A stretch of DNA of 64,000 nt from contig NZ_AP024861.1 of the NCBI RefSeq assembly GCF_024346755.1, forward strand, positions 3,286,001 to 3,350,000, given 5' to 3'. Under the pieces are notes generated by a model. It did not search any database, had not been told where the DNA came from, and saw only the letters and a list, made by a program, of their open reading frames with translations. This DNA is from Vibrio aerogenes (lineage in GTDB: Bacteria > Pseudomonadota > Gammaproteobacteria > Enterobacterales > Vibrionaceae). The translations under genes were made by a program, and so were the position numbers. This document shows positions 35,691-47,381 of the stretch, in pieces; positions within the stretch are counted from its first letter, which is position 1, and each line of letters begins with the position of its first letter.

Positions 35691-37010
35691 TTAAGCAAAA
35701 CGTTTAGCCAGCCGGGCAAACGCATCTCCGCGCGCCATAAAATTCTTATATTGATCAAAACTTGCACATGCAGGCGAAAGCATCACAATATCACCACTTT
35801 TCAACCCGGGAGCGATATCTTCGAGTACATCTTCGATGCCTTCATACAACTGAGCCGAATCATGGAGTGGCATAAATTGTTCACCATCCCGGCCGAAACA
35901 ACACAACTTCAGATTCAGAGAAGACAGAACCGGCTTGAGCGGAGAGAAATCGGCGCCTTTTCCCACACCACCAACTAAAAGATATAATTTGCCATCCAGT
36001 GTCAGCCCAGACAAAGCAGCTAACGTACTGGCGACATTCGTCGCTTTTGAGTCATTCACCCATTTTATATCACGTCGCATTTCGACCAGCTGACAACGAT
36101 GAGTTAAACCTGTGTAAGATTTTAAAGCGTCCAGATGAGATGAGTAATCAATATCCGCTAAATCCAGAAGTGCAAGAACTGTCAGCACATTGGCAACATT
36201 GTGTCTGCCCACCAGATGCAAAGAGGCTGTCTCTGCCACCGGAAGACCTTTTGCAACCAAATATTCTGTTCCTTCAATCTGTCGCACTGAAAAGTCCGCG
36301 GATTGCTTTAATGAAAAACTAACCTGATTTCCTGAATACAAGTCCGGATAAGTGGCTGGATCATCGCAATTAACCACAATTGATTCTGCATGATTGAATA
36401 TTCTGAGCTTTGCTTCACGGTAAGCTGCCATACTGTCATATCGATCCATATGATCTTCTGACAGGTTCAGAAATGCAGCGGCTTTGACCTGTAAATGATC
36501 CGTTGTTTCCAGCTGGAAACTTGAAAGTTCTAAAACATACAGATCGATGGATTCATCAATTAAATCCAGCGCAGGAACGCCAATATTACCACCAACCCCC
36601 ACGTTCAGACCGGCAGCTTCAGCCATTTTCCCGGTTAAATCTGTGACGGTACTCTTGCCATTAGACCCCGTAATTGCAATGACAGGCTGATGAACATGCC
36701 ATGCGAACAATTCAATATCACCCACAATCGCAATATGATGGTTCCGTGCCTCCTGCAGTTCAGGTGTCGCAAGAGAGATGCCCGGATTTACCACAATAAG
36801 GTCTGCCTGACTCAACCATTCAGCACGCCATCCTCCCAGATGAATTTCCACATGCCCGGGCAATTGATCAACTCCGGGAGGGTTTTGACGGGTATCAATC
36901 ACCTGAACAGATACATCCTGATGATATTTCTGAATATATTTAACCACTGACAGACCCGTGATACCCAATCCAACCACAACGACCTGTCTGATTTCCTGCC
37001 AACGATTCAT
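35691..37010 (-). CDS. murD: UDP-N-acetylmuramoylalanine-D-glutamate ligase
   Basis: Adds D-glutamate to UDP-MurNAc-L-alanine. From ATG 37010 it has 439 residues and begins [19 protein letters not shown], which matches the Vibrio family; an ATG four codons earlier (37022) is possible, and neither has a clear Shine-Dalgarno. The ATP loop GSNGKST, the LSEDHMDRY motif and the C-terminal VNDSKATN signature are present. Confidence 0.97.
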   Translation of the reverse strand: MNRWQEIRQVVVVGLGITGLSVVKYIQKYHQDVSVQVIDTRQNPPGVDQLPGHVEIHLGGWRAEWLSQADLIVVNPGISLATPELQEARNHHIAIVGDIELFAWHVHQPVIAITGSNGKSTVTDLTGKMAEAAGLNVGVGGNIGVPALDLIDESIDLYVLELSSFQLETTDHLQVKAAAFLNLSEDHMDRYDSMAAYREAKLRIFNHAESIVVNCDDPATYPDLYSGNQVSFSLKQSADFSVRQIEGTEYLVAKGLPVAETASLHLVGRHNVANVLTVLALLDLADIDYSSHLDALKSYTGLTHRCQLVEMRRDIKWVNDSKATNVASTLAALSGLTLDGKLYLLVGGVGKGADFSPLKPVLSSLNLKLCCFGRDGEQFMPLHDSAQLYEGIEDVLEDIAPGLKSGDIVMLSPACASFDQYKNFMARGDAFARLAKRFA

Positions 37011-37045
37011 CTTATGTACCATGTATAGAGACCGACAATGAAAGA

Positions 37046-38128
37046 CTAACGAACTTTCAGTGTCGCCAGACCGATAAGAACCAGAACAATTGAAATAATC
37101 CAGAACCGGACAATCACTCTCGGCTCAGGCCATCCTTTTAATTCATAGTGATGATGTATAGGTGCCATACGGAAAATTCGCTGCCCCCTGAGCTTATAGG
37201 AGCCCACCTGCAAAATCACCGAAAGTGTCTCCATCACAAAAACACCGCCCATAATGACCAGTAGAAATTCCTGACGCACTAAAACGGCGATCGTTCCGAG
37301 AGCACCACCCAATGCCAGAGAACCGACATCACCCATAAAGACCTGTGCCGGATAAGTGTTAAACCACAAAAATCCTAATCCAGCGCCAACAATAGCAGTA
37401 CACACCACAGATAACTCAGAAGCATTGGCAATGTAAGGGATATGCAGATAATTCGCAAAATTCACATTCCCGGTTGCCCAGGAAATGACACCAAAACCGG
37501 CAGCGACCAAAACTGTCGGCATAATTGCCAGGCCATCCAGACCATCGGTCAGATTCACCGCATTACTGGTGCCAACAATCACAAAATAACTCAGCACAAT
37601 ATAGAACATCCCCAGCTGTGGCATGATTTCTTTAAAAAACGGCACAACCAACTGAGTTGCTGCAGTATCTTTACCATAGGCATACAAGAAGAAAGAAATC
37701 ACTAAGGCAATCATGGATTGCCAGAAATACTTCCAGCGGGCAATTAAACCATCCGTATTTTTGCGAACAACTTTCCGGTAATCATCAATAAACCCGACAA
37801 CACCGTAACCAACCAAAACAAAAAGCACCGCCCAGATATAGGGATTTGATAAATCAGTCCAGAGTAACACCGTGAGGACAATTGAGGCTAAAATCATCAC
37901 GCCCCCCATTGTCGGTGTCCCCTGCTTACTGAAATGACTTTCAGGGCCATCATCCCGGACAACCTGTCCGATTTGCAATAACTGAAGCCGCTGAATCAAC
38001 CGGGGTCCCATCCATAATGATGCACCTAAAGCAGTCAGGATGCTGACAATCGCCCGAAACGATAAATATTCAAATAACCGAAAAAAAGAAAAATATGGCT
38101 GTAGTAACTCTGCAAGCCAAATAATCAT
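37046..38128 (-). CDS. mraY: Phospho-N-acetylmuramoyl-pentapeptide transferase
   Basis: Integral membrane enzyme that makes lipid I from UDP-MurNAc-pentapeptide and undecaprenyl phosphate. The 360 residues include about ten membrane helices and the catalytic aspartate motifs FIDDYRKVV and [10 protein letters not shown], and the late [13 protein letters not shown] histidine motif. The ATG overlaps the murF stop by four bases. Confidence 0.98.
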   Translation of the reverse strand: MIIWLAELLQPYFSFFRLFEYLSFRAIVSILTALGASLWMGPRLIQRLQLLQIGQVVRDDGPESHFSKQGTPTMGGVMILASIVLTVLLWTDLSNPYIWAVLFVLVGYGVVGFIDDYRKVVRKNTDGLIARWKYFWQSMIALVISFFLYAYGKDTAATQLVVPFFKEIMPQLGMFYIVLSYFVIVGTSNAVNLTDGLDGLAIMPTVLVAAGFGVISWATGNVNFANYLHIPYIANASELSVVCTAIVGAGLGFLWFNTYPAQVFMGDVGSLALGGALGTIAVLVRQEFLLVIMGGVFVMETLSVILQVGSYKLRGQRIFRMAPIHHHYELKGWPEPRVIVRFWIISIVLVLIGLATLKVR

Positions 38129-39486
38129 GCGTATTTCTCCTTGAGAGCAGCCACTATTTTACTCATGCCTGCGCTATGAGCACCTTTCACTAACAAAACA
38201 TGTTGCTTCCGGCTCTCTTTATTTAATTCACTACTTATATAATTAACAATATCCTGATGAGAGTCAAAATGCATCCCATGACAGATATCACTGATAACCT
38301 GAGTGTCATGCCCATAAGTCAGGACATGTTCAAACCCAAACTTTGCCGCATGTTCACCGACCTGCCGGTGAAGTTCAGGGGCTTCCTCCCCCAACTCAGC
38401 CATGTAACCAAAAACTAACCATCGCTCAGCTGAAAACTGTCCCAGCATATCGGCGGCTGCAAGCATCGAAGGAACGCTGGCATTATAGCTGTCATCAATC
38501 AAACGAACAGAGTCAGTTAACCGAAAAACATCACAACGTCCAGCTATATTTCTGGATGACTCAAGCCCTGCCTGAATATCATCCAGTCTGACGCCGGCTT
38601 CCATTGCCAGAGCAGCAGCTGCAAGCGCATTACTGACATTATGCAATCCCATAATCCCAAGATGAATCTCACAAGAACCTTTAGGGGTATGAAGAACAAA
38701 AGTGGGGTATGCCATCTCATCCAACGTCACGGAAGAAACACAATAATCAGCCTGAGGATTTGTAGCAGATATCGTTTTAACAGCCTTATCACGTAAGACC
38801 TCATCCCAGTATTCCGCCCCCTGACTATCAAGATTCACAATCGCTGTCCCACCGGGCTTCAATCCCTGATAAATTTCCCCTTTGGCCTTTTTTACACCGT
38901 CGATCGAACCGAAACCTTCTAAATGCGCTGCAGCGACATTGTTGACCAAAGCAATATCCGGACGAACCAGGCGCGTCGTGTAATCAATCTCACCCAGATG
39001 ATTCGCACCAAGCTCAATGATGGCAAAATCATCTTCAGGCTGAGAGCGCAACAACGTCAGCGGCACACCAATGTCATTGTTAAAGTTGCCTTGCGTAAAC
39101 AAAACAGACCCTTTACGGGACAGAATGGTAGCCGTCATTTCTTTCACTGTGGTTTTACCACAACTTCCGGTAATCGCAATAGTCGGTGTCTCACACTGCT
39201 GATGCACCCATGAAGCAATCAAGCCCAAAGCAATTCGGGTATCAGGCACAATCATTTGTGGAATTGAGGCAGAAACTTCCCGGCTCACAAGCACAGCAGA
39301 TGCCCCCTGCTGAATCGCCTGCTCAATAAAGTCATGCCCATCAAAATGTTCACCGGTTAAAGCGACAAAAAGAGCACCTGTGCTGATAGTTCTTGTATCT
39401 GTGGAAACAGACACGATCTGGCAATCTGCGCCTGTTTTTTTTGCCTGAAGCAGTTGTGTCAGTTGATTCAGAGTCGTTTCTATCAT
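38125..39486 (-). CDS. murF: UDP-MurNAc-tripeptide D-alanyl-D-alanine ligase
   Basis: Adds the D-Ala-D-Ala dipeptide to complete the stem pentapeptide. The 453 residues show the Mur ligase plan with ATP loop [11 protein letters not shown] (about 106-116), the [13 protein letters not shown] motif and [12 protein letters not shown] in the C-terminal half. It overlaps murE and mraY by four bases on each side, giving tight translational coupling. Confidence 0.98.
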   Translation of the reverse strand: MIETTLNQLTQLLQAKKTGADCQIVSVSTDTRTISTGALFVALTGEHFDGHDFIEQAIQQGASAVLVSREVSASIPQMIVPDTRIALGLIASWVHQQCETPTIAITGSCGKTTVKEMTATILSRKGSVLFTQGNFNNDIGVPLTLLRSQPEDDFAIIELGANHLGEIDYTTRLVRPDIALVNNVAAAHLEGFGSIDGVKKAKGEIYQGLKPGGTAIVNLDSQGAEYWDEVLRDKAVKTISATNPQADYCVSSVTLDEMAYPTFVLHTPKGSCEIHLGIMGLHNVSNALAAAALAMEAGVRLDDIQAGLESSRNIAGRCDVFRLTDSVRLIDDSYNASVPSMLAAADMLGQFSAERWLVFGYMAELGEEAPELHRQVGEHAAKFGFEHVLTYGHDTQVISDICHGMHFDSHQDIVNYISSELNKESRKQHVLLVKGAHSAGMSKIVAALKEKYA

Positions 39487-40979
39487 AACGTCAGCCCCAG
39501 TAAATGCTGTGCTGATTCACGATCAGAATAGTGAACAGCACCTTCGGAGGTCACCTGATAATCTTCATGACCTTTGCCTGCAATTAAAATGATGTCCTGA
39601 GCCTGAGAATGTTCTAAAGCAAATTTTATAGCCTCATAACGGGAGTGTTCAACAGAGACATTGGTCGTATGAGACAGCCCGGCTTTCATTTCTTCGATAA
39701 TCGCTTCAGGAGACTCGTTTCTGGGATTGTCATCTGTCAGCACAATTTTATCTGCAAGCGACGCTGCCGTTCTTGCCATCATTGGTCGCTTCCCTTTGTC
39801 CCGGTTACCACCACAGCCAAATATCGCCCACAGCTGACCATGACAATGCCCTCTTAAGGCAACCAGTGCTTTTTCAAGTGCATCCGGTGTGTGCGCATAA
39901 TCGACAACAAGTTTTGCTTTACCCGGCACATGAAATAACTCCATTCTGCCGATAACCGGTAATAATTGCGGCGCGGTATCCATAAGCTGCATCTTATCAA
40001 TCCCCAGAACCAGTAACGCAGCCATAGCCAGTAAAACATTACAGGCATTAAACGCACCAATCAGCGGTACAGAAAGGGTTCCGGCTCCCCAGGAACCGTC
40101 AAAAGAGATCCGCATACCATTTTCAGTACATTGAATCTCCGTCGCCCATAGTGCAGATGTCGCATCCGGCCGGGCCACTAAAGAAACTGCAACCGCATTT
40201 TTCATTTCAGACAGCCAGCGTTTTCCCAGTGGGTCATCGGCATTTATCACAGCATAACGGCACTGATGTGTGGTAAATAACAATTTCTTTGCGTTACCGT
40301 AAGCATCCATATCTCCATGATAATCAAGATGATCACGGCTCAGATTGGAAAAAATACCCACATCAAAACTTAGTGCTTTGACACGCCCCTGAACCAACCC
40401 ATGGGAAGAAACTTCCATTGCCGTGTATCCGGTGTCCTGAGCCAGTAACTCAGACAAATTTTTTTGAATCGCAACCGCACTTCCGGTGGTATTCGTTGCC
40501 GGTTTCAGTTGCCCGGGAAAACCATTACCGGCAGTTCCCATCACCGCAGCCTTCTTATCTGATAACGTCAGCCACTGGGCAATCAACTGTGAAATTGTTG
40601 TTTTACCATTCGTGCCTGTCACTGCCACTAAATAATGTTGATGACTGGGATGGGAGTAAAGCCGGCCAGCAAGTTCAGACAGATGGTTACCCAGATCATC
40701 CAGATACAGGACCCATGTTTCTTCAACCAGATCCGTTTCACCATGAGGATGCTGTGCATCAGACTGAGCCAGTACCAGATTGGCACCTTTTGATGCAGCA
40801 GAAGCGATAAAGTTCCGTCCATCGACCTGGTGGCCGATAATTGCAACAAAAGTGTCTCCGGGGCCAATCTGACGACTATCTAACTCCAGATGGTTGATAC
40901 AAAAATCAGGACAATTAGTCTGTTCAAGCTCGATCCAGGGAGAGATAAGTTTTGACAGAACAATTCTATCGTTTGCCAT
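39483..40979 (-). CDS. murE: UDP-MurNAc-L-Ala-D-Glu:meso-diaminopimelate ligase
   Basis: Adds meso-diaminopimelate to the stem peptide. The 498 residues include the ATP loop GTNGKTT, a [11 protein letters not shown] segment, and the DNPRNE motif, which is the known signature of DAP-specific rather than lysine-specific MurE. This fits a Gram-negative wall and the presence of dapB in the window. It starts 12 bases after ftsI. Confidence 0.98.
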   Translation of the reverse strand: MANDRIVLSKLISPWIELEQTNCPDFCINHLELDSRQIGPGDTFVAIIGHQVDGRNFIASAASKGANLVLAQSDAQHPHGETDLVEETWVLYLDDLGNHLSELAGRLYSHPSHQHYLVAVTGTNGKTTISQLIAQWLTLSDKKAAVMGTAGNGFPGQLKPATNTTGSAVAIQKNLSELLAQDTGYTAMEVSSHGLVQGRVKALSFDVGIFSNLSRDHLDYHGDMDAYGNAKKLLFTTHQCRYAVINADDPLGKRWLSEMKNAVAVSLVARPDATSALWATEIQCTENGMRISFDGSWGAGTLSVPLIGAFNACNVLLAMAALLVLGIDKMQLMDTAPQLLPVIGRMELFHVPGKAKLVVDYAHTPDALEKALVALRGHCHGQLWAIFGCGGNRDKGKRPMMARTAASLADKIVLTDDNPRNESPEAIIEEMKAGLSHTTNVSVEHSRYEAIKFALEHSQAQDIILIAGKGHEDYQVTSEGAVHYSDRESAQHLLGLTL

Positions 40980-40991
40980 ATTGTATAGTCC

Positions 40992-42710
40992 TTAATCGGT
41001 ATGGAGCTGCTGAGCATCCGGCGGTACATTCATGATTTGTAATGCACCTTTCATAATTTCGGAAAAGACCGGACCAGCAACAGAACCTCCGGAATATTCA
41101 TCCCCCTGAGGTTCATTGACAACAACAACCATAGATATTTTGGGATCACTGACAGGTGCAACACCAGCTGTAATCGTCACATATTCATCACTATAACCGC
41201 CTTTCGCCGCTTTTCTGGACGTTCCGGTTTTGGCCGCAATCCGATAACCGGGAACAGCAGCCCGTGTCGCCGTTCCTCCGGGCTGTGTCACTGTCTCAAG
41301 ATACTCAAGAACCAGTTTTGCGTATTCAGCATCCACAACCTGATGCGATAAATCCTGCTGGTTATTATCAATAATATGGATCGGCTGATAACGCCCATAA
41401 TTTCCTAAAGTCGCATAGGCATGTGCCAGCTGAATCGGCGTCACCGCAATGCCATACCCAAATGCCAGTGTAGCAATTTCGAATCTGGACCATCGCCGGC
41501 GGTTGGGAAAAATTCCCGGCGTCTCTCCGACAATATTCAGACCTGAAACTTCACCCAGTCCAACAGATGTATACATACCCAGCAGCGCCTGAATCGGCAT
41601 TCTGAGCGCCAGCTTGGCTACACCAATATTACTGGACTTTTGTAATATCTTCTGGAGCGAAGCTTTCCCGATACGGGATACGTCTCTGACCCGGCTGCCA
41701 CCAATCTGAAAAATGCCATTTCCGGTGTCAATTACCGTGTCTTTGTCCGCAACACCATTTTCCAGCGCAGCAAGTACAACAAAGGGTTTTACGGTAGAAC
41801 CCGGTTCCATCGAGTCAGTCAGAACCCGGTTCCGCATTTTAAATGTTTGCAAATCAGCCCGGTTATTTGGGTTATATGACGGTGCATTCACCATCGCCAA
41901 TATGGCCCCCGTTTTGACATCAATAATCACAGCTGAAGCAGAGGTTGCCCGGTGATCCGCTTTCGCCTGCTTCACTGCACGGTAAGCAATTGCCTGTATT
42001 CGTTGGTCAATCGTTAATTTCAGCGATTGACCTTCATGCTTTTCTTCCAGCGCAATATTTTCAACAACCCGGCCGTAGCGATCTTTACGGATGACCTGTT
42101 TGCCCGATTCACCACTCAGCCAGCTGTCATAACTCCGCTCAACGCCTTCCAGACCGTGCCCGTCAATCCCGGTTACACCGACTAAATGAGCACTAACTTC
42201 GCCTGCTGGGTAATAACGCCGGGATTCAGATTTTAACCCAACCCCTTTTAACTTCAGTTCATGGATATACTTAGCCATGGGTGGATTGACCTGTCGCTGT
42301 AAGTATATAAATCGTCTGCTTTTATTGGCTTTAATCTTATTGATCAGAGCCTGACGGTTTAATCCAAGTACATCTGCCAATGCATACCACCGGTCAGTTT
42401 CTTTGAGTTCGTCATACTTAAATATAGTCGCAGGATCAGCCCAGACGGCTTCGACAGGCACACTGACAGCCAGAGGATCACCATTGCGGTCAGAAATAAT
42501 GCCACGGGCAGAAGGGATTGTTTTTGCACGAATAGAGCGTAAGTCCCCCTGATAAATTAAATTATCCGGTTCGAGAATCTGAATATAAGCAGCCCTGCCC
42601 ACCAAAATTGCAAAAGCCACAAACACAAAAACAAGCAGGACATAAAAACGCCAGCGAATGAATACGCTTTTTTGTTCTGTCGGGGACAAAGCAGGCTGAA
42701 CTTTTTTCAT
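40992..42710 (-). CDS. ftsI: Septal peptidoglycan transpeptidase FtsI (PBP3)
   Basis: Division-specific class B penicillin-binding protein that cross-links septal wall with FtsW. The 572 residues have one membrane segment (about 21-43), a pedestal domain, and a transpeptidase domain with the catalytic serine in STVK (305-308), SSN (359-361) and KTGT (494-497). All three penicillin-binding motifs are intact. It overlaps ftsL by four bases. Confidence 0.98.
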   Translation of the reverse strand: MKKVQPALSPTEQKSVFIRWRFYVLLVFVFVAFAILVGRAAYIQILEPDNLIYQGDLRSIRAKTIPSARGIISDRNGDPLAVSVPVEAVWADPATIFKYDELKETDRWYALADVLGLNRQALINKIKANKSRRFIYLQRQVNPPMAKYIHELKLKGVGLKSESRRYYPAGEVSAHLVGVTGIDGHGLEGVERSYDSWLSGESGKQVIRKDRYGRVVENIALEEKHEGQSLKLTIDQRIQAIAYRAVKQAKADHRATSASAVIIDVKTGAILAMVNAPSYNPNNRADLQTFKMRNRVLTDSMEPGSTVKPFVVLAALENGVADKDTVIDTGNGIFQIGGSRVRDVSRIGKASLQKILQKSSNIGVAKLALRMPIQALLGMYTSVGLGEVSGLNIVGETPGIFPNRRRWSRFEIATLAFGYGIAVTPIQLAHAYATLGNYGRYQPIHIIDNNQQDLSHQVVDAEYAKLVLEYLETVTQPGGTATRAAVPGYRIAAKTGTSRKAAKGGYSDEYVTITAGVAPVSDPKISMVVVVNEPQGDEYSGGSVAGPVFSEIMKGALQIMNVPPDAQQLHTD

Positions 42711-43039
42711 TTTAAAGAAATCACAACTTCTTTATCGGGGTCAGGGCGTTTCATTTCCAGCTCTTTGCTGGCCATATCCTGAACCCTGCTGTGTTCAGAT
42801 AACGCCGTTTCCTCTAATAGTAAATTTCGCCATTCTTCATTCAAGCGCTCTCTTTCGGCCATTGTATTTGCTCTCTCTAAAATTGCCTGGCGAGATTGAT
42901 GCGTGGTAAAAACAACCCCCATCGCCGTTATAAATATAACTATCAACAAGATCAGGGAAAACTTCCCGGTGGTCAAGAGATCAAATAAAACGATTTTAGC
43001 CAGATTCGGCTCCGATGAAGATGCGAATGGCGTTCTCAT
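42707..43039 (-). CDS. ftsL: Cell division protein FtsL
   Basis: Small bitopic protein that forms a complex with FtsB and FtsQ and activates FtsWI. The 110 residues have a short cytoplasmic N-terminus, a membrane segment at about 27-47 and a periplasmic coiled coil rich in Glu, Arg and Leu (about 50-95). Sequence conservation in this family is low, so the call rests on size, topology and position between rsmH and ftsI, overlapping each by four bases. Confidence 0.94.
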   Translation of the reverse strand: MRTPFASSSEPNLAKIVLFDLLTTGKFSLILLIVIFITAMGVVFTTHQSRQAILERANTMAERERLNEEWRNLLLEETALSEHSRVQDMASKELEMKRPDPDKEVVISLK

Positions 43040-43989
43040 AATTTTTCGGCAACCCTGAGAACAGAACTTCTTGAGCGGGAATTTAATTCAACTTCCTGTT
43101 TTGAAGGTTTGATTGCTTTTCCTATCGTTTTCAAACTGGCTTGTCCCAAAGCCTGAATTTGCGTCTCTGTCAATGGCATACCATGAGGGACTTCCGGCCC
43201 CCGGCTCTCTTTGCGCATAAACCGTTTCACCATCCGATCTTCAAGAGAGTGGAAGCTAATGACAGAAAGCCGCCCTTCAGGTGCAAGAATTGACAACGCG
43301 CCTTGCAAAGCCGTATCAATTTCTTCCAGTTCACTGTTAATGTAAATTCTGAGCGCCTGAAAAGATCGCGTTGCAGGATGTTTTTTCTCTTTAAAACTTT
43401 TAGGCACAACATCCGATATGAGCTGCGCCAGTTGCCGGGTACGAAGCAATGGCTCATTTTCTTCATTGTCGCGATAGCTCACAATTGCCTTAGCAATTTT
43501 CCGTGCATAGCGCTCTTCACCAAACTCGCGGATAACCCAGGTAATATCATCCAGCTCAGCATCAACCAGCCATTCAGAGACAGGAATACCTGATGTGGGA
43601 TCCATCCGCATGTCCAGCGGACCATCTTTCAAAAAACTGAAACCACGATCGGCATCATCTAACTGAGGAGAAGAAACACCCAGATCAAACAGAACACCAT
43701 CCACAGAGCCAGCTAAATGATGCGCTCTGGCATAATCGGCAATCCCGGAAAAGGGGCCATGGATAATCGTAAATCTGGGATCATCGATGCTTTGTGCGAC
43801 TTCAATCGCCTGAGGGTCGCGATCAATACTGAACAAACGCCCCTGAGGTCCAAGCCTGGACAAAATCGCTCTGCTGTGCCCGCCACGTCCGAAAGTACCA
43901 TCAATATACAAACCATCAGGTTTGATATTTAAACCATCTAAAGATTCATTAAGCAGGACAGAAATATGCTGAAGTGGGTTTGTCATCAT
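43036..43989 (-). CDS. rsmH: 16S rRNA m4C1402 methyltransferase RsmH
   Basis: SAM-dependent methyltransferase acting on N4 of C1402 in 16S rRNA, the companion of RsmI at the same nucleotide. The 317 residues begin [16 protein letters not shown]; the SAM motif [14 protein letters not shown] follows near 30, and a C-terminal [15 protein letters not shown] block is typical. Two adjacent ATG codons (43989, 43986) could both start, preceded by GAGAGA. Usually mraZ precedes this gene; here there is only a 180-base leader. Confidence 0.97.
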   Translation of the reverse strand: MMTNPLQHISVLLNESLDGLNIKPDGLYIDGTFGRGGHSRAILSRLGPQGRLFSIDRDPQAIEVAQSIDDPRFTIIHGPFSGIADYARAHHLAGSVDGVLFDLGVSSPQLDDADRGFSFLKDGPLDMRMDPTSGIPVSEWLVDAELDDITWVIREFGEERYARKIAKAIVSYRDNEENEPLLRTRQLAQLISDVVPKSFKEKKHPATRSFQALRIYINSELEEIDTALQGALSILAPEGRLSVISFHSLEDRMVKRFMRKESRGPEVPHGMPLTETQIQALGQASLKTIGKAIKPSKQEVELNSRSRSSVLRVAEKL

Positions 43990-44057
43990 TCTCTCGTATC
44001 AGCCAACCAGGGCGTATGTTGCGCAATATGGTAGTAAAATGCTTGAAATTCTGCCAC
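43986..44057 (-). CDS. Possible 23-residue leader ORF ending at the rsmH start
   Basis: A GTG-initiated reading frame of 23 codons lies in the rsmH leader, downstream of the putative promoter. Its TGA stop overlaps the two rsmH ATG codons. The peptide contains [15 protein letters not shown] and the frame stays open upstream of the GTG for ten more codons. No good Shine-Dalgarno is present. It may be a coupling leader, a remnant of a lost gene, or chance. Confidence 0.2.
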   Translation of the reverse strand: MAEFQAFYYHIAQHTPWLADTRE

Positions 44058-44092
44058 CAGTTCACGTTGTACTGACGTGATATTACGCGCAG

Positions 44093-44121
44093 TTTATATG
44101 ATTTGTTACAGGATACGTCAG
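44093..44121 (-). promoter_or_regulatory. Sigma-70 promoter candidate of the dcw cluster
   Basis: On the minus strand, -35 CTGACG (44121-44116) and -10 TATAAA (44098-44093) are separated by 17 bases, giving four and five of six matches. The predicted transcript start is near 44086, about 97 bases before rsmH. It begins right after the rnpB terminator, with no room for mraZ. Confidence 0.6.
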
Positions 44122-44123
44122 TA

Positions 44124-44162
44124 AAAAGCAAAAACCCATCATAACAAAAAGTCATGATGGGT
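44124..44162 (-). terminator. Intrinsic terminator of rnpB
   Basis: On the minus strand, ACCCATCAT (44162-44154) and ATGATGGGT (44142-44134) form a perfect 9-bp stem with an 11-base loop, followed by TTTTGCTTTTT. It ends the RNase P RNA gene. Confidence 0.9.
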
Positions 44163-44170
44163 CATAAATA

Positions 44171-44563
<393 letters not shown>

Positions 44564-44570
44564 GGCGGCG

Positions 44571-44599
44571 ATTGTATAGATAAACCGGAGAGCTGTCTA
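44571..44599 (-). promoter_or_regulatory. Promoter of rnpB
   Basis: On the minus strand, -35 TAGACA (44599-44594), a 17-base spacer, and -10 TACAAT (44576-44571) lie so that transcription would start 7 bases later at 44563, the first base of helix P1. Each hexamer matches consensus at five of six positions. Confidence 0.8.
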
Positions 44600-44632
44600 T
44601 AGCTTGTTAACCGCCGGACTGTTCATCTGCTT

Positions 44633-45508
44633 TTAATGATCAGCAGATTTTAAATGTTCCAGTCCCCACTTATATAAAGCATTCTTTTTCAGGGCATACA
44701 TTTCAGCCACAACCCCGGCAGCTCTTTTCAGGGGTAATTCACTCACCAAAATTGTCAGCATTCTTTTTGCATCGTCCGGAAAATCAGCTTCTTTGGGGCG
44801 CCGGAATCCATGAATCAACAGTACGATTTCCCCTTTTCTCTGGTTCTCATCATCTTTGACCCACGCCACTAACTCTCCCAAAGGCAAACTTTGAATGGTC
44901 TCGAACGTTTTCGTCAGCTCTCTGGCCAGCACAACCTGCCTGTCAGGGCCTAAAACCACCAGCATGTCATCCAGAGTGTCCAGAATCCGGTGTGGCGACT
45001 CATAAAAAATACAGGTTCGTTCATCGGTTGCAATATCAGACAGTTTATCTTTGCGTGCTTTGGTTTTTGCAGGTAAAAAACCTTCAAAACTGAAACGGTC
45101 CGAAGGTAAACCAGAAGCACAAAGTGCTGTTGTTACCGCACATGCTCCCGGAAGTGGCACAACTTTTACACCTGCCTGACGACACTGGTGAACCAGATGG
45201 TATCCTGGATCGCTAATCAGTGGTGTTCCCGCATCAGAAACCAGCGCAACCGACAAGCCAGACAATAACTTTTCAACCAAAAATGAGGCCTTGTCCTGTT
45301 CATTGTGATCATGAAGCGCAAAAGTTTTCGTTTGTATCTGAAAATGTGATAATAATTTACCTGTATGGCGTGTATCTTCTGCGGCAATCAGATCGACACC
45401 AGCAAGCACCTGAATTGCTCTTTGAGTGATATCATCGAGATTACCAATAGGCGTCGGAACAATGTATAGTGTTGGAGACTTCGTCTGAAAAGATTGATTA
45501 TCTGTCAT
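44633..45508 (-). CDS. rsmI: 16S rRNA 2'-O-methyltransferase RsmI
   Basis: Methylates the ribose of C1402 in 16S rRNA, the same nucleotide modified by RsmH in this window. The 291 residues have the tetrapyrrole-methylase fold with [13 protein letters not shown] (about 16-28), [14 protein letters not shown] and the glycine-rich [12 protein letters not shown]. The start at 45508 faces lpoA across 61 bases. Gene order rsmI-lpoA-yraN-diaA-dolP is shared with E. coli. Confidence 0.97.
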   Translation of the reverse strand: MTDNQSFQTKSPTLYIVPTPIGNLDDITQRAIQVLAGVDLIAAEDTRHTGKLLSHFQIQTKTFALHDHNEQDKASFLVEKLLSGLSVALVSDAGTPLISDPGYHLVHQCRQAGVKVVPLPGACAVTTALCASGLPSDRFSFEGFLPAKTKARKDKLSDIATDERTCIFYESPHRILDTLDDMLVVLGPDRQVVLARELTKTFETIQSLPLGELVAWVKDDENQRKGEIVLLIHGFRRPKEADFPDDAKRMLTILVSELPLKRAAGVVAEMYALKKNALYKWGLEHLKSADH

Positions 45509-45569
45509 TTGTTTATCATCACTTCAAAGATTATTATAGAGACAATTTCACCGGGATAATGCATAACTC

Positions 45570-47381
45570 ATGGCTAAGAAAAAGCATACCAGATTCAATT
45601 TTGTACGCCTGATCACCTCAATGATGTTAACCGTTTTTCTTGTGGCATGCTCCTCTCGGCCCAGTGTCCCCACAAGACCAGACATTTCGGAAACACCAAG
45701 CCAGAGCGCTCAGACCTACCTGATGAGAGCAGACAGTACTGACGGAGCCATCCGCAATGACTGGCTGATTATGGCGCTCAAAGCAGCGATCAAAGCAAAG
45801 CAGGTCACTCAGGCAAATCTGCTCCTCTTCAGACTCACAAAAGAAACACTTTCAGAACAACAACTGGCTGAATGGCAACTGGCGCGGGCCAGACTACTGT
45901 TAAATAACGGACAATACAAGACGGCCCTGAAACAATTAACATTTAAAGTCTGGTGGAAGCTTAAAGACAAACAATGGCTTTCATTCTATCAAACCAGAGC
46001 GGCGCTTTTCACCCGGCTGGGACGTAGTTTTGAGACAGCCAGAGCTCTGAACAATGAATATAATTATAGTTCTGACCAGCAAAAAGAAAGACTTGCACAC
46101 CAAATATGGCAGAACCTGACCCGTTACTCAGCCAGTGAAATTACCGGACTAACCGTCGAAAGTGATGAAGATCAGTTGGCAGGCTGGCTGCAACTGGCCA
46201 TTTATATGAAGGTACTGGATAACAATATCGCTCAGTTGAAAAACACACTGGAAAAATGGCTGGCAGAAAACAAAGACCATCCCGCGGTAAAATACATGCC
46301 TGCGGAAGTACAATCCGTACTCTCGATGAAAATCTCAACACCGAAGCAAATCGCGTTATTGCTCCCGATTACCGGCAAGTTCTCACACCAGGCTCAGTTA
46401 ATCCGGGATGGTTTTATGTTTGCGATGATGAATAACCGTGAACGAAATGCCAATATCACCATGACGGTGATGGATACACATGCCCAGAGCCTGCAAAATA
46501 TAGCCCGGATGATAAAACAAAAAAATATTGATTTTGTCGTGGGTCCCTTAGTAAAAGAAAACATCACCCGCTTACAGGATATTGAAAAGGCGCAAAACCA
46601 TCAGATACAGATGCTGGCATTGAATATTCCCGAAAGTACAGATAAAAATGCAAACATTTGTTACTTTGCACTGTCTCCTGAACAGGAAGCAGCTCAGGCT
46701 GCCAAACATCTGTTCAGACTCGGCTATCAGTACCCGATGATACTGGTACCGCAAGGTAATTATGGTAACCGGGTGAGTGATGCTTTCCGGACTGAATGGG
46801 AAAAATACAGTAAGCATGCGGTCAGTATCAGTACATTTGGTGATAAAAAACACCTGCAGAAAGATATCAATACAGCGTTTGGGCTGAAAGAAAGTCAGCA
46901 AAACATTGCTCAAATGCAATCTCTGCTTGGCATCAAACTCAAGAGTCAGCCAAGAAGCCGTCGTGATGTGGACGCGGTTTATATCGTGGCAAACAGTGCT
47001 GAACTGACGCTCATCAAGCCATTTATCGAAGTGGCGATTAATCCGGATACGACTCAGCCCCGGCTCTTCTCAAGCTCGCGGAGTAACAGCGGTAAAAACA
47101 AATATGAAGATTTAACGGGTGTCACATTCAGTGATATACCGCTTTTGATCAATCCCCAGGCTTCTGTCAAAGAGCAAATGGATTCACTCTGGCCCAAAGA
47201 CTCTAATGGTGAGAAACGCCTGAAAGCCATGGGAATGGATGCGTATACACTGATGCTGGAACTATCTCAGATGAAAGCCGTTAGTGATTATCAGGTACAG
47301 GGACAAACCGGATTACTCAGCATTGATAATCGCTGTGTTGTTCAGCAGGAACTGAGCTGGGGAAAATATGATGACCTCTGA
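45570..47381 (+). CDS. lpoA: Outer membrane lipoprotein LpoA, activator of PBP1a
   Basis: Lipoprotein that reaches through the peptidoglycan to stimulate the synthase PBP1a. The 603 residues have a signal peptide with lipobox LVAC, lipidated Cys27, an N-terminal helical TPR-like domain (about 45-250), and a C-terminal periplasmic-binding-protein-like domain beginning at IALLLPITGKFSHQAQLIRDG. The ATG at 45570 is divergent from rsmI. Its end overlaps yraN by 14 bases. Confidence 0.95.
   Translation: MAKKKHTRFNFVRLITSMMLTVFLVACSSRPSVPTRPDISETPSQSAQTYLMRADSTDGAIRNDWLIMALKAAIKAKQVTQANLLLFRLTKETLSEQQLAEWQLARARLLLNNGQYKTALKQLTFKVWWKLKDKQWLSFYQTRAALFTRLGRSFETARALNNEYNYSSDQQKERLAHQIWQNLTRYSASEITGLTVESDEDQLAGWLQLAIYMKVLDNNIAQLKNTLEKWLAENKDHPAVKYMPAEVQSVLSMKISTPKQIALLLPITGKFSHQAQLIRDGFMFAMMNNRERNANITMTVMDTHAQSLQNIARMIKQKNIDFVVGPLVKENITRLQDIEKAQNHQIQMLALNIPESTDKNANICYFALSPEQEAAQAAKHLFRLGYQYPMILVPQGNYGNRVSDAFRTEWEKYSKHAVSISTFGDKKHLQKDINTAFGLKESQQNIAQMQSLLGIKLKSQPRSRRDVDAVYIVANSAELTLIKPFIEVAINPDTTQPRLFSSSRSNSGKNKYEDLTGVTFSDIPLLINPQASVKEQMDSLWPKDSNGEKRLKAMGMDAYTLMLELSQMKAVSDYQVQGQTGLLSIDNRCVVQQELSWGKYDDL

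Noticed and set aside
40418..40810. 130-codon open frame on the plus strand
   Set aside because: Antisense to murE; no ribosome binding site and no protein-like sequence.
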